A stretch of DNA of 64,000 nucleotides, from contig CAZOOK010000022.1 of NCBI GenBank assembly GCA_964581385.1, positions 38,075 through 102,074 on the forward strand. Direction: 5' to 3'. The notes under the pieces are model-generated. The model did no database searches. It was not told the origin of the DNA and saw nothing but the letters and a program-made list of their open reading frames with translations. Positions 1-8,027 of the stretch are shown piece after piece. The position numbers were made by a program, and so were the translations under genes. Position 1 is the first letter of the stretch; every line of letters begins with the position of its first letter. Source of the stretch: CAZOOK01 sp964581385 (lineage in GTDB: Bacteria; Pseudomonadota; Gammaproteobacteria; Nevskiales; Nevskiaceae).

Positions 1-1012
1 CATTGAGGATGAGGTTGTAGCCGGTGGCGACCATAGCTTCGGCGCCGCGCTTGGCTAGGGCTTGGGGATCAATCACAGGAGCTTTCTGGTCGTCGGCGGC
101 CTGCTTGTCCACCAGATCCTTGAGGCGCTTCTGGCGGGCCGCTTCAGCACCGGTACCGAGCGCCTTGCTGGCGTAGCCCTGATTGATGACCTGCTGCGCT
201 TCGATTGGAAAACCGGCCTGTACCGCGAGCTGCGCCATCTCCATGTAATCGGCGGCCTGGGTCATATTACCGGTGGCCAGCATCAGGCGGTACACGTCCA
301 AGGTCAGGCGATCGGAGAAGCCGGGCTTGCGCTGAATCTGGGTGAGCACGTCGGCCCAGTACTCTTTCTTGGGGTAATAAGCGAGCAGCTGTTGCAACGC
401 GCGAGCATAGCCCGCTTTGTCGTTCTGCTTGAGGTAGCAGCTGGCGAGCAGTTGCAACTCTGCTTCACTAAGCGCCTTGCCGGACTTTTCCGAGGCGGCA
501 ACCTGGTCTTGCAGTTCGCGGGCAGCGTTGGCGTAGTCGCCGCTCAGGTAATAAGACTGCGCAATCAGCGTGTTCATATCCGGATCGTTGCCACCGGCTT
601 TCTGATAGCGCTGTGCCCAACTCAGAGCTTTGGCGTATTCCTTGGATCGGTAGAAGCTGCCGGCCATTGCCTGCATCAGCTTGAGTTCCTCGTCGTGACC
701 GAGCTTGCCACTGGTGATGACGGCGTCGAATGCCCTGGCCGCGGTATCGGAGTCGCCGGCACCGCTTGCGGCCGCGCCACGCATGCGCTCGATAATGAAT
801 TTCTCATACGGCGTCTTGTTCGGAACAGCGTCGGTCTCGGTGACCTTGGCCAAGGCCTCCTGGTACTTCTGATCCTTGATGAGCTGTTGTGCGGCTTGCA
901 GCGGCTTGCCGACTTCAGGCCGGAGGGTGTCAGCGGCCGCGAGCGGCAAGGCGGTGCCGCCGAGCACAGCAGCAAGCAGAAGTGATAATAGCCACAGCCT
1001 TTCGCTTTTCAT
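1..1012 (-). CDS. TPR-like periplasmic protein of the Ton operon (partial)
   Basis: The reading frame is open from an ATG at 1012 to the window edge, giving about 337 visible codons; the C-terminus lies outside. The N-terminus (MKSERLWLLSLLLAAVLGG, cut near ALPLAAA) is a signal peptide. The rest is helical and Ala/Gln/Tyr-rich with TPR-like pairs (for example around YRSKEYAKALSWAQRY and YYLSGDYANAARELQ). It lies 41 bases downstream of the second exbD gene in a tonB-exbB-exbD-exbD-TPR order. By analogy with such operons it is probably a periplasmic scaffold working with the Ton complex; that role is inferred. Confidence 0.8.
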   Translation of the reverse strand, partial: MKSERLWLLSLLLAAVLGGTALPLAAADTLRPEVGKPLQAAQQLIKDQKYQEALAKVTETDAVPNKTPYEKFIIERMRGAAASGAGDSDTAARAFDAVITSGKLGHDEELKLMQAMAGSFYRSKEYAKALSWAQRYQKAGGNDPDMNTLIAQSYYLSGDYANAARELQDQVAASEKSGKALSEAELQLLASCYLKQNDKAGYARALQQLLAYYPKKEYWADVLTQIQRKPGFSDRLTLDVYRLMLATGNMTQAADYMEMAQLAVQAGFPIEAQQVINQGYASKALGTGAEAARQKRLKDLVDKQAADDQKAPVIDPQALAKRGAEAMVATGYNLILN

Positions 1013-1053
1013 CGTCTCTTGGTCTCTTCTCGTCGCTTCCGTCTTCGGTTTTT

Positions 1054-1485
1054 TTAATTCATGAACTGTTCATCACCGACCAAGCCGATTTTCATGACAC
1101 CCAGCCGCTGGGCGCTGGCCATGACTTCGGCAACGGATTTGTACGCCACCAGCTTGTTGGGCTTGATGTGTACTTCCGGTTGGTCCGGTTCCTGCGCAAT
1201 CTGCTCGAAGTGGGTTTCCAGCGATCTCCGATCGGGAACAACGACGCCGTTCCACTGTATCGTGCCGTCGAAGTCCACGTCGATGTCGACAACTACAGGC
1301 GGCTTGTCCGGCGGCGGCGCGTTGCCGACCGGCATGTTGAGCTTGACCGCGTGTGTCTGAATCGGAATGGTGATGATCAGCATGATCAAAAGCACCAGCA
1401 TCACGTCGATCAACGGCGTGGTGTTGATGTCGACCATCACCTCTGGATCGCCGCCGCCACCGGACGGTCCCACATTCATCGCCAT
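1054..1485 (-). CDS. exbD: ExbD/TolR-type biopolymer transport protein, copy 1
   Basis: This 143-residue protein has the ExbD/TolR layout: a short cytoplasmic N-terminus with the motif DINTTPLIDVMLVLLIM, one transmembrane helix at about residues 20-42 whose Asp (LIDVML) is the expected proton-carrying residue, then a periplasmic domain. With ExbB it forms the proton-driven motor that energises TonB. It is the second of two adjacent ExbD genes, about equally long but clearly diverged (it begins MAMNVGPSGGGGDPEV), so they look like distinct subunits, not a recent duplication. Confidence 0.93.
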   Translation of the reverse strand: MAMNVGPSGGGGDPEVMVDINTTPLIDVMLVLLIMLIITIPIQTHAVKLNMPVGNAPPPDKPPVVVDIDVDFDGTIQWNGVVVPDRRSLETHFEQIAQEPDQPEVHIKPNKLVAYKSVAEVMASAQRLGVMKIGLVGDEQFMN

Positions 1486-1551
1486 GACTGGATCATCCTC
1501 ACTTCACATTTCATATAGGCGGCTTCTCTTTGCAAAGGAGATTCCTCGTCC

Positions 1552-1989
1552 TTACCCGCCGCCGTTCGGCGGCGGTTCGGTGATGAAACCGACCTTGGCA
1601 ATGCCGGCGCGCTGGCAGGCAACGACCACCTTGCCGATCGCTTGATAGCGTGCTTCCAGATCACCGCGGATATGCACTTCCGGCTGCGGGTTGAGCACCG
1701 ACACGGTCTTCAATCGCTTTAGCAGCGTATCTACGTCGGGCATCAGTTCCTGACCCCAATATACGTCGCCGTCACGATTGACGGAGATCAGGATATTTTC
1801 CGGCTTCGTTTGCGTCGGAACATTGCGCTCCTTGGGCAAGTCTACCGGCACAGAATGCGTTACCACCGGAATCGTAATGAGGAAGATGATCAAAAGTACC
1901 AGCATCACGTCCACCAAAGGGGTGGTATTGATACTGGACATTACCTCGTCTTCATCACCGTCATTGGCGGGTCCTACGGCCATGGCCAT
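1552..1989 (-). CDS. exbD: ExbD/TolR-type biopolymer transport protein, copy 2
   Basis: A 145-residue ExbD/TolR family protein with the signature SSINTTPLVDVMLVLLI and a single transmembrane helix near residues 20-42, followed by a periplasmic domain. The conserved membrane Asp is present (LVDVML). It lies 41 bases downstream of exbB and 66 bases upstream of the other exbD. Paired exbD genes occur in Xanthomonas-like Ton operons, where one copy can be specific for certain substrates; which copy would be specialised here cannot be read from the sequence. Confidence 0.93.
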   Translation of the reverse strand: MAMAVGPANDGDEDEVMSSINTTPLVDVMLVLLIIFLITIPVVTHSVPVDLPKERNVPTQTKPENILISVNRDGDVYWGQELMPDVDTLLKRLKTVSVLNPQPEVHIRGDLEARYQAIGKVVVACQRAGIAKVGFITEPPPNGGG

Positions 1990-2030
1990 GGGCAGCTTCT
2001 CCGGTCGGTGTTCGGCGAAAAAAGATGGAG

Positions 2031-2933
2031 CTAGCGCGCCCGCGCCACGGACGGAGCGTTAATTCGCGACGCATCGTTCGGGGTGCCATGAACCATCAGC
2101 ACGGAATGCAAGTCAGCGGAAAAACCGCGCAGATATTCCATAGCCCGCTTGTTGCGGCGGACCAACCAGTTATAGCCAAGCACCGCCGGCACGGCCACTG
2201 CCAGACCGATTGCGGTCATAATCAGTGCTTCACCGACCGGCCCGGCCACTTTGTCGATCGAGGCCTGCCCGGCAATGCCGATTGCGGTCAGCGCGTGATA
2301 GATGCCCCACACGGTACCGAACAAGCCTACGAACGGCGCCGTCGAGCCAACCGTTGCCAGAAACGCGAGCCCATCCTGCAGTCGGCTCTGCACATTCTCA
2401 CTGGCGCGCTGGATCGACATCGTCACCCAAGTGTGCAGATCGATCTTACTGCCCAGATCACCTTCGTGCCTCTGGGTGGCGTCCGTACCCGACTCTGCGA
2501 TGTAGCGGAAAGGGCTGCCCTCCGGCAGGCTGCGGATGCCGTCCTGCACGGTGCCGGCCGACCAGAACCGCTTCCTGGCCTCCTCCGCCTGCCGCAGCAT
2601 CTTGCCCTGCTCGAAGATCTTGGTGATGATGATGTACCACGAGCCCATCGACATGATCAGCAGGGCGATCAGTGTGCCGCGTGCCACGAAATCACCGGCC
2701 TTCCACAACGCGTCCAGGCCGTAGGGATTCTTTACCGTTTCATGCTCCGGAGCCGCTTCGGCCGCCGGTGCGGCAGGAGCGGCTTCCGCCACTCCTCCAG
2801 CAGGTGCAGCTGCTGACTCATTCTGCGCGAAAGCCCCAGGCGCAAGGCAAAGACTCAGTGCAGACAAAACGCCCAGCAGCAGCCGGACAAGAACTCGATG
2901 CTGGCCGGGGGCCAAAAACTTAGGGCGACGCAT
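2031..2933 (-). CDS. exbB: MotA/TolQ/ExbB proton channel family protein
   Basis: A 300-residue ExbB. An N-terminal signal-like segment (about residues 14-36) is followed by an Ala/Pro/Glu-rich linker, a transmembrane helix (about 83-103), a cytoplasmic region, and two further helices carrying the conserved TVGSTAPFVGLFGTVWGI region and GEALIMTAIGLAVAVPAV. With ExbD it forms the inner-membrane proton channel that drives TonB. The N-terminal extension makes it longer than E. coli ExbB. It lies 58 bases after tonB and heads the exbB-exbD-exbD-TPR part of the operon. Confidence 0.94.
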   Translation of the reverse strand: MRRPKFLAPGQHRVLVRLLLGVLSALSLCLAPGAFAQNESAAAPAGGVAEAAPAAPAAEAAPEHETVKNPYGLDALWKAGDFVARGTLIALLIMSMGSWYIIITKIFEQGKMLRQAEEARKRFWSAGTVQDGIRSLPEGSPFRYIAESGTDATQRHEGDLGSKIDLHTWVTMSIQRASENVQSRLQDGLAFLATVGSTAPFVGLFGTVWGIYHALTAIGIAGQASIDKVAGPVGEALIMTAIGLAVAVPAVLGYNWLVRRNKRAMEYLRGFSADLHSVLMVHGTPNDASRINAPSVARAR

Positions 2934-2991
2934 GGAACTCCTCCTTCAATGATACGGCCAGCGCTGGCAAGTAATGCCGGCGGTGCATGGA

Positions 2992-3612
2992 TTACTGGTT
3001 TGGATTCTTGAACACATAAGCGATCGGAGCCCAAGCCGGTTCGGGCTGGCCATCCGCTGTTCCGGGCTTGAACCTACATAGGCTCAGCGCCCGCCGCGCC
3101 GCTTCGTCGAGCTTCGGGAAGCCGCTGGAAGTTTGTATCTTGCTATCGGTGATATGTCCATCCACACCAACCAGCATCAACAGGACCACACGGCCGGCCT
3201 CGCCAAGCCGCGCCGACGAAGGCGGATACTCCGGCTCGCGACAGCTCGAAGCTTTCACCACTGGCGCCACGCGCGCTGCCGGCTTGGCTGCCGGCGGCGC
3301 GGCCACGGGCGCCGTACGCGTCACCGAGATCGTATTCGTCACGGCGGCGGGCTGGGCAATATTCACTTCCGGCGCCGGAATAAACGGCGGCGGCGGCGGC
3401 TGCAGCTTAGGCGGTGGTGGCGGCGGTGCCTCGGGCGGAGGCGGTTTGACCTCCTTGATAATTTTGGTCTCAATGGGTCCACGCACCACGTCCACCACCT
3501 TGCGCGCAAGACCATTCACCAGGGCATACCCGATGATCACATGAAACAACACGACTACGATAATCCCCACTACGTGCTTGCCGGGGTTCCGTTGCTCCGC
3601 TGCGTAATCCAT
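2992..3612 (-). CDS. tonB: TonB energy transducer
   Basis: A 206-residue TonB: cytoplasmic N-terminus, one transmembrane helix (about residues 14-35), a proline-rich spacer (PPPPEAPPPPPPKLQPPPPP, about 56-75), and a C-terminal TonB domain from about residue 120 (EYPPSSARLGEAGRVVL and the ending RALSLCRFKPGT). It transmits the ExbB/ExbD proton-motive energy to outer-membrane TonB-dependent receptors. It is first in the operon. No receptor gene and no convincing Fur box is visible upstream, so the imported substrate is unknown. Confidence 0.95.
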   Translation of the reverse strand: MDYAAEQRNPGKHVVGIIVVVLFHVIIGYALVNGLARKVVDVVRGPIETKIIKEVKPPPPEAPPPPPPKLQPPPPPFIPAPEVNIAQPAAVTNTISVTRTAPVAAPPAAKPAARVAPVVKASSCREPEYPPSSARLGEAGRVVLLMLVGVDGHITDSKIQTSSGFPKLDEAARRALSLCRFKPGTADGQPEPAWAPIAYVFKNPNQ

Positions 3613-4215
3613 CGATTCTCTAGCTTCTGCTCTTTAGCTGATTTGCTGAATGGCTCGTCCCGCGATACCCCATGGGATTCAGGGCTAAGGATCCGGCGAC
3701 TCTTTCGTCATATCCACCGATCTTAGAATACCGTAGTTAAGCGACGGATTCTCATACTCTGCCGTTGCATTCCAATATAGTTGCCTCGCCAGAATATTCC
3801 TGTGCCTGCGCTTCGCTTCCTGTCCGGGGCTCCTACACGATCGCTTCCTGCATATTCGCTGGTGACATGCAGGGAATACAGGCATGGGCATCAGCATTGA
3901 CCTGCGGGCCCAACATCGCAGTGCGCCATTTCAGCGACCCTGCAGAAAAAGAATGCCCGCGATTACCTCGTGTCATACGTTCCTCACGCTCGCCGTTTAT
4001 CCGGTGACTGCGGTTGTCAGGGGCGTCTACAATACTCAACAACGGTGTTGATTATCTATACGACTAAGGACGGATGCAAACTTTGCAACAAATGTGATCC
4101 CGTCCGCTAGCGTATGGAAACCTTGCCACTCTCCCGAAATCCATTTGCCGTCTTAGTGATCTGCTCAACGACGGCCACAGCGAACGGTAGCGTAACGGCC
4201 CCGACTTCATGAGAC
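3613..4215. other. Intergenic region upstream of the Ton operon
   Basis: About 600 bases between the tonB start and the end of the phosphopantetheinyl transferase gene, both minus strand. The open frames here are short, overlap each other and have unlikely composition. The tonB promoter must lie here, but I cannot pick -35/-10 elements with confidence. Confidence 0.5.
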
Positions 4216-4917
4216 CTAGCGCTCATCGATCGCCATTCCTGTCACCACAACGTTATCGACGAATTCGAATCGCCCGATCCACGGGCCTTCCGCATGCTCC
4301 GATAGTTTCATCGGCTTGAGCGGGTGTACCAAAAAGATTCCGCGCCCCGCAGTCGCATCCAGAATCTCCAAGGTGGCGTCATGGAAGTACAGCCATTCTT
4401 CGGTGAGGGTGTACTGGCATTTATAGAACGCTTCTTTCGCGCTGAATATGAGCGCGGAGAATTTTCCCTGCTCCTCAGCGGATAGTTGCTGCAGCCATTC
4501 GATTTCGGATTCAGTGCAGATCCGCGTCCACAGGTTCGCCGACACACGGCCAACGCGTTCAGCATCGACACCTAGCGCGCGGACCATCCCATAGTGCGCG
4601 ACCACTGCGCCGCAGAATCCGGCGGTGTGCGTGATGCTGCCGATGACAGAGTCCGGCCATAGCGGCCGGCGGTCAGTACCCGGACGCAGCGGAAAATCCA
4701 GAATTCCCAACTCCTGCAGCGCGCGCCGCGCGCACAAGCGACCGGCGGCATACTCGTCGACCCGCTTTGGTGCCGCTCGTGTCAGGTGCGCCGATTCTTC
4801 CGGATACAAGAGCGCCCGATCGCCGGGCGTGCGCAGCTCGGCGGCAACCACGCCATCGGGAAACAGGGAAGCTAGGAATGACGACAAACGCGCCGGGTTG
4901 GCTTGAACGGTACTCAT
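4216..4917 (-). CDS. 4'-phosphopantetheinyl transferase (EntD/Sfp-like)
   Basis: A 233-residue Sfp/EntD-type enzyme that moves the phosphopantetheine arm from CoA to a carrier-protein serine. Diagnostic residues are the arginine-rich segment YAAGRLCARRAL (about 57-68), GSITHT (93-98), the metal-binding pair in GVDAE (Asp118, Glu120) and KEAFYK (161-166). The size is typical of the EntD subgroup. It is last of a two-gene minus-strand unit behind a GNAT gene. A stand-alone carrier-protein gene starts about 1.6 kb away on the other strand, so activation of that protein is its likely job (inference). Confidence 0.93.
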   Translation of the reverse strand: MSTVQANPARLSSFLASLFPDGVVAAELRTPGDRALLYPEESAHLTRAAPKRVDEYAAGRLCARRALQELGILDFPLRPGTDRRPLWPDSVIGSITHTAGFCGAVVAHYGMVRALGVDAERVGRVSANLWTRICTESEIEWLQQLSAEEQGKFSALIFSAKEAFYKCQYTLTEEWLYFHDATLEILDATAGRGIFLVHPLKPMKLSEHAEGPWIGRFEFVDNVVVTGMAIDER

Positions 4918-4957
4918 CAGAACGGCGCCCGTCGGAACATCGCGTCGGCAAGCATTT

Positions 4958-5413
4958 TCAGTCAGCCGCGTCGAGGCGCATCTCGAAGTGATGACAGCTG
5001 ATTCGCATTTTCTGGTTCAGATAAAAGCGGTGCGCGTCGTAGCGCTGAAAGCCGGAATCCAGATGGAGTTGCGCGCAGCCGTGGTCCCGCGCGTACTCGA
5101 TCAGCCAACGGAATAGGCGTCCCGCCCCGCCACGTTTGCGCGCGGCTTCGTCAGTGATCAAGTCGTCGATATAAAGAAGGCGTCCCCATGCCAGGCACTC
5201 GTGAATCCGGAAACCGGCAGCGCTGATCAATTCACCGTCGACTTTGAGCAACAACAAGTGATAACCATCGGCCTGCTGACGTTGAACCTGGCCGACGTAA
5301 GCGCCAACATCTGTAAGATGAAGCCGCAATTGCTTGATCAGGTGAAAGCTCTCCGCGATGTGCTCGGGATCGGTAGCCAAGTAAATCGCCGTGGATTCAG
5401 TTTTGTCGCTCAT
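4958..5413 (-). CDS. GNAT family N-acetyltransferase
   Basis: A GNAT-fold acyltransferase of about 151 residues from the ATG at 5413; an upstream TTG at 5467 would add 18 unconvincing residues. The acetyl-CoA binding motif A is visible in ARKRGGAGRLFRWLIEYA, preceded by the strand LLYIDDLITDEA and followed by LHLDSGFQRYDAHRFYLNQK, the usual C-terminal half. It lies 40 bases upstream of the phosphopantetheinyl transferase and is probably co-transcribed with it. It could acylate an amine made by the neighbouring carrier-protein pathway; this is inferred from position only. Confidence 0.85.
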   Translation of the reverse strand: MSDKTESTAIYLATDPEHIAESFHLIKQLRLHLTDVGAYVGQVQRQQADGYHLLLLKVDGELISAAGFRIHECLAWGRLLYIDDLITDEAARKRGGAGRLFRWLIEYARDHGCAQLHLDSGFQRYDAHRFYLNQKMRISCHHFEMRLDAAD

Positions 5414-5517
5414 CGGATTAAAGCTCGAAGAGAAATCTGAGAAAATTCGGAGGTCGCCGCCGTTCAATTTCAGTGGTATAGCTAATGGGGCCGTTTGGGG
5501 AGTCTGGGATTGGATTT

Positions 5518-6330
5518 ATGAGCACGCTTAATATCGATGGCATCAACCGCAAAGCTTGGTCAACTCGACAAGCACTGAAAATATACGATACATCATACGG
5601 TTATACGGACCCTGGAGAAAAGGCGGCGATCGAACGGGTGACCGCGGAAGCACGCGGGCGGCCCATTCTGGACATCGGCGTCGGTGCCGGACGAAGCGCG
5701 CAGCTGTGGACAGCCATCAGCAAGGACGGGTATGTCGGCGTCGATTACTGCCCGGAAATTCTTGCGCTCGCGAAAGCGAAATTTCCCGATACCCGCTTTC
5801 TTCAGATGGACGCTCGCGATCTGTCGGCTTTTCCGTCCAACTCATTTTTCCTTACCACCTTTAGCTTCAACGGAATCGATTCCGTCGATTACGAAGGGCG
5901 TCTGAAAGTTCTCGCCGAGGTCAACCGGGTACTGATGCCGGGCGGAGTATTCGTTTTCTCCAGCCATAACAAGGATGGTCCTGGCAGCCGCGAAACGCTG
6001 CGCATGCTGCGGCCCGGATTCACGCGGAATCCCGCGGAAATGGCGTTGCGGACGTTCAGAAGCCTGCGAGCAACTCCGCATAGCATCATCAACTTCTATC
6101 GGAACAAACGACTCCATCAGGATCACGGCACCTATTCTATAAAGACCTGCTCGGCGCACAATTTCGGCATTGTGATCATGTACACGACACTGGCCGAGCA
6201 AAAGCGGCAGCTTGCCGCCGCCGGTTTCAAGATAGAGGCGATTTACGACAATTTCCGCGGCCAGCCCGTATCGGATAGCAGCGATTTGCGGGCAGCACAC
6301 TGGTTCCAGTTCGTCGCACGCAAACTGTGA
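5518..6330 (+). CDS. Class I SAM-dependent methyltransferase
   Basis: About 270 residues from the ATG at 5518, chosen over an upstream in-frame ATG at 5485. The SAM-binding motif I is LDIGVGAGRS (about 51-60), followed by the acidic residue of motif II (VDYCPE, about 75-80), DARDL, and the motif IV/post-IV region FSFNGIDSVDYEGR. The C-terminal third is family-specific and resembles small-molecule methyltransferases (methyltransferase 11/25 type). It is divergent from the GNAT/phosphopantetheinyl transferase pair and precedes the carrier-protein operon by about 210 bases with a terminator-like hairpin between. The substrate is unknown. Confidence 0.9.
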   Translation: MSTLNIDGINRKAWSTRQALKIYDTSYGYTDPGEKAAIERVTAEARGRPILDIGVGAGRSAQLWTAISKDGYVGVDYCPEILALAKAKFPDTRFLQMDARDLSAFPSNSFFLTTFSFNGIDSVDYEGRLKVLAEVNRVLMPGGVFVFSSHNKDGPGSRETLRMLRPGFTRNPAEMALRTFRSLRATPHSIINFYRNKRLHQDHGTYSIKTCSAHNFGIVIMYTTLAEQKRQLAAAGFKIEAIYDNFRGQPVSDSSDLRAAHWFQFVARKL

Positions 6331-6491
6331 GATAGCAGCTAAAAGCCCGCGATACGGTGGCGCGCCAAGCGCCTTTAGTCCGTTTACCCTTTAACAGCGG
6401 GCGACGTTGTTAGTAAGCCGATGTAACCTGTACGGCTAGACTTTTTCGGCGCGGAAGTGAACTAAATACCGCAAATGCCGCTAAGGTTTTG

Positions 6492-6512
6492 AGCGGCGCA
6501 AGCCGTTTTTTT
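6492..6512 (+). terminator. Rho-independent terminator-like hairpin
   Basis: Six-base stem AGCGGC / GCCGTT (one G.T pair) with a GCAA tetraloop, followed by a run of seven T (6506-6512). It lies 160 bases after the methyltransferase stop and only about 30 bases before the carrier-protein start. It could therefore end the methyltransferase transcript or act as a leader attenuator for the carrier-protein operon. Confidence 0.6.
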
Positions 6513-6540
6513 CGCAGAAAACCAAGTTTCGATATTAAAT

Positions 6541-6828
6541 ATGCATTTTTTGAATGAGGGCAAGCACTTGACGACGACAGGGGACCGGATTCGAACCATC
6601 TTGAACGACCACGGCAAACTATCGGTGGACGCGGCAACTTTGGCCGATGGCGCAGATCTGTACGAAGCAGGTCTGTCCTCATTTGCCACAGTTCAGCTTA
6701 TGCTGGCCCTCGAAGATGCGTTCGATGTCGAGATTCCGGAGCGCTTGCTCAATCGCCGCACCTTTGAGAGCATCGCGGCGATTGCAGGGGTTATCGGATC
6801 CCTGACCAATACACCACGAACGACCTAG
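6541..6828 (+). CDS. Stand-alone acyl/peptidyl carrier protein
   Basis: A 95-residue four-helix carrier protein. The phosphopantetheine site is AGLSSF: Ser47 takes the place of the modified serine and Ser46 replaces the usual Asp of the DSL motif, followed by helix II (VQLMLALEDAFDVEIPERLL). An alternative TTG start at 6568 is preceded by AGGG at good distance and would give a more usual 86-residue protein. It lies 17 bases before the acyl-CoA dehydrogenase-like gene. Its immediate company, an amino acid:[carrier protein] ligase, suggests it carries an aminoacyl, not a fatty acyl, group. Confidence 0.93.
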   Translation: MHFLNEGKHLTTTGDRIRTILNDHGKLSVDAATLADGADLYEAGLSSFATVQLMLALEDAFDVEIPERLLNRRTFESIAAIAGVIGSLTNTPRTT

Positions 6829-6845
6829 GCCTGCTAACACTACCT

Positions 6846-8027
6846 ATGACCGCCGAACCGACGTCAACGGCTGCCGAAAAAGCCCGCATGGTGGGCGCCG
6901 GCGTGATTGAAAAACATGCCGATGACGTCGATCGCAACGGGAGGTTTCCGAGCGAGGCGGTGACAGCGATCAAGGAAAACCGCTTGCTGAGCATCATGCT
7001 GCCCCGAGAGCTCGGCGGCGAAGACGCCAGCCTTGCCGAGGTGGCTGAACTGTGTTCGATTTTTAGCCAGCATTGCGCAGCGACGGCGATGATCTTCGCG
7101 ATGCACCAGATCAAACTCGCCAGCCTTGCGGCACATGGCCTGAAAAGCCCATGGCATCGAGCGTTCATGGAGCGCATCGCCAAGGAACAGTTGCTATTGG
7201 CCTCGGCGACCACCGAAGCCGGTATTGGTGGAAATCTGCGCAACAGCATTTGTGCGGTTCAAGTGAACGGCCCGACATTTGATCTCGTTAAAGAAGCGAG
7301 CGTCATTTCCTATGGTACTGAGGCTGACGCGATTCTGGTCACCGCGCGCCGCCATCCGGATGCCGCCCCCTCTGACCAAGTCATGGTTGCCGTGCTCAAG
7401 GATCAATACCGCCTCGAGAAAACCAGCGATTGGGACACGCTCGGCATGCGCGGCACCTGCAGCGATGGCTTCCGCCTGACGACATCGGCTCCCGTCGAGC
7501 AGATCTTCCCGCAGCCGTTCGCGGAAATCGCGGCGCAATCGATGCTGGCCGACTCCCACCTGCTGTGGAGCAGCGTGTGGTTCGGCATCGCCGCAGCTGC
7601 GGTCACCCGTGCGCAATCGTTCGTTCGCGCCGAAGCCCGCAAGAATCCGGGATCACCGCCGCCGGGCGCCCTGCGGCTCGCGGAAGCGATCAGCATGCTG
7701 CAGGGCGTGAAGGCCAATATCGTCGCCGGCCTTAGGCGTTTCGAGGTGGCGAAACGATCTGAGGACGATTTGATGTCGCTCGGCTTTGCGGTGGCGATGA
7801 ACAACGTGAAAGTCGGCGTCTCGCAGACAGTCGTGCAGGTCGTTAATCATGCGTTGCTGATCTGCGGCATTCTCGGTTACAAGAACAACACACCTTACAG
7901 TCTGGGCCGGCATCTGCGAGATGCCCATTCTGCGGCGCTGATGATTAGCAACGACCGCATCCTCGGCAATACCTCGAACCTGCTGCTCGCCCACAAGCAC
8001 AACACCGGACTCCTGGACTCGCCATGA
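6846..8027 (+). CDS. Acyl-CoA dehydrogenase-like flavoprotein
   Basis: 393 residues with the acyl-CoA dehydrogenase fold: N-terminal helical domain (IMLPRELGGEDAS, LCSIFSQHCAATAMIFAMHQ), middle beta domain starting at ASATTEAGIGG, and the C-terminal helical bundle ending in the flavin-binding region LRDAHSAALMISNDRILGN. The Glu of the common YEGT-type active-site motif is not visible at the equivalent place (SNDRILGN). The gene overlaps the ligase by four bases (ATGA). Because carrier protein and ligase flank it, it may oxidise an aminoacyl group on the carrier protein, as prolyl-carrier-protein dehydrogenases do; this is inference. Confidence 0.9.
   Translation: MTAEPTSTAAEKARMVGAGVIEKHADDVDRNGRFPSEAVTAIKENRLLSIMLPRELGGEDASLAEVAELCSIFSQHCAATAMIFAMHQIKLASLAAHGLKSPWHRAFMERIAKEQLLLASATTEAGIGGNLRNSICAVQVNGPTFDLVKEASVISYGTEADAILVTARRHPDAAPSDQVMVAVLKDQYRLEKTSDWDTLGMRGTCSDGFRLTTSAPVEQIFPQPFAEIAAQSMLADSHLLWSSVWFGIAAAAVTRAQSFVRAEARKNPGSPPPGALRLAEAISMLQGVKANIVAGLRRFEVAKRSEDDLMSLGFAVAMNNVKVGVSQTVVQVVNHALLICGILGYKNNTPYSLGRHLRDAHSAALMISNDRILGNTSNLLLAHKHNTGLLDSP

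Noticed and set aside
62..985. Long open frame on the plus strand (307 codons)
   Set aside because: It lies opposite a minus-strand frame with a signal peptide and TPR-like repeats that follows exbD in a known operon order; the plus frame has no recognisable features.
1054..1989. The two exbD genes as one gene split by a frameshift
   Set aside because: Each has its own start, transmembrane helix, periplasmic domain and stop.
3685..3897. Short minus-strand frame upstream of tonB
   Set aside because: Cys/Arg-rich, no ribosome-binding site, no homology-like motif, overlapped by another frame on the opposite strand.
3685..3900. Fur box upstream of tonB
   Set aside because: No stretch close to the 19-base Fur consensus could be found.
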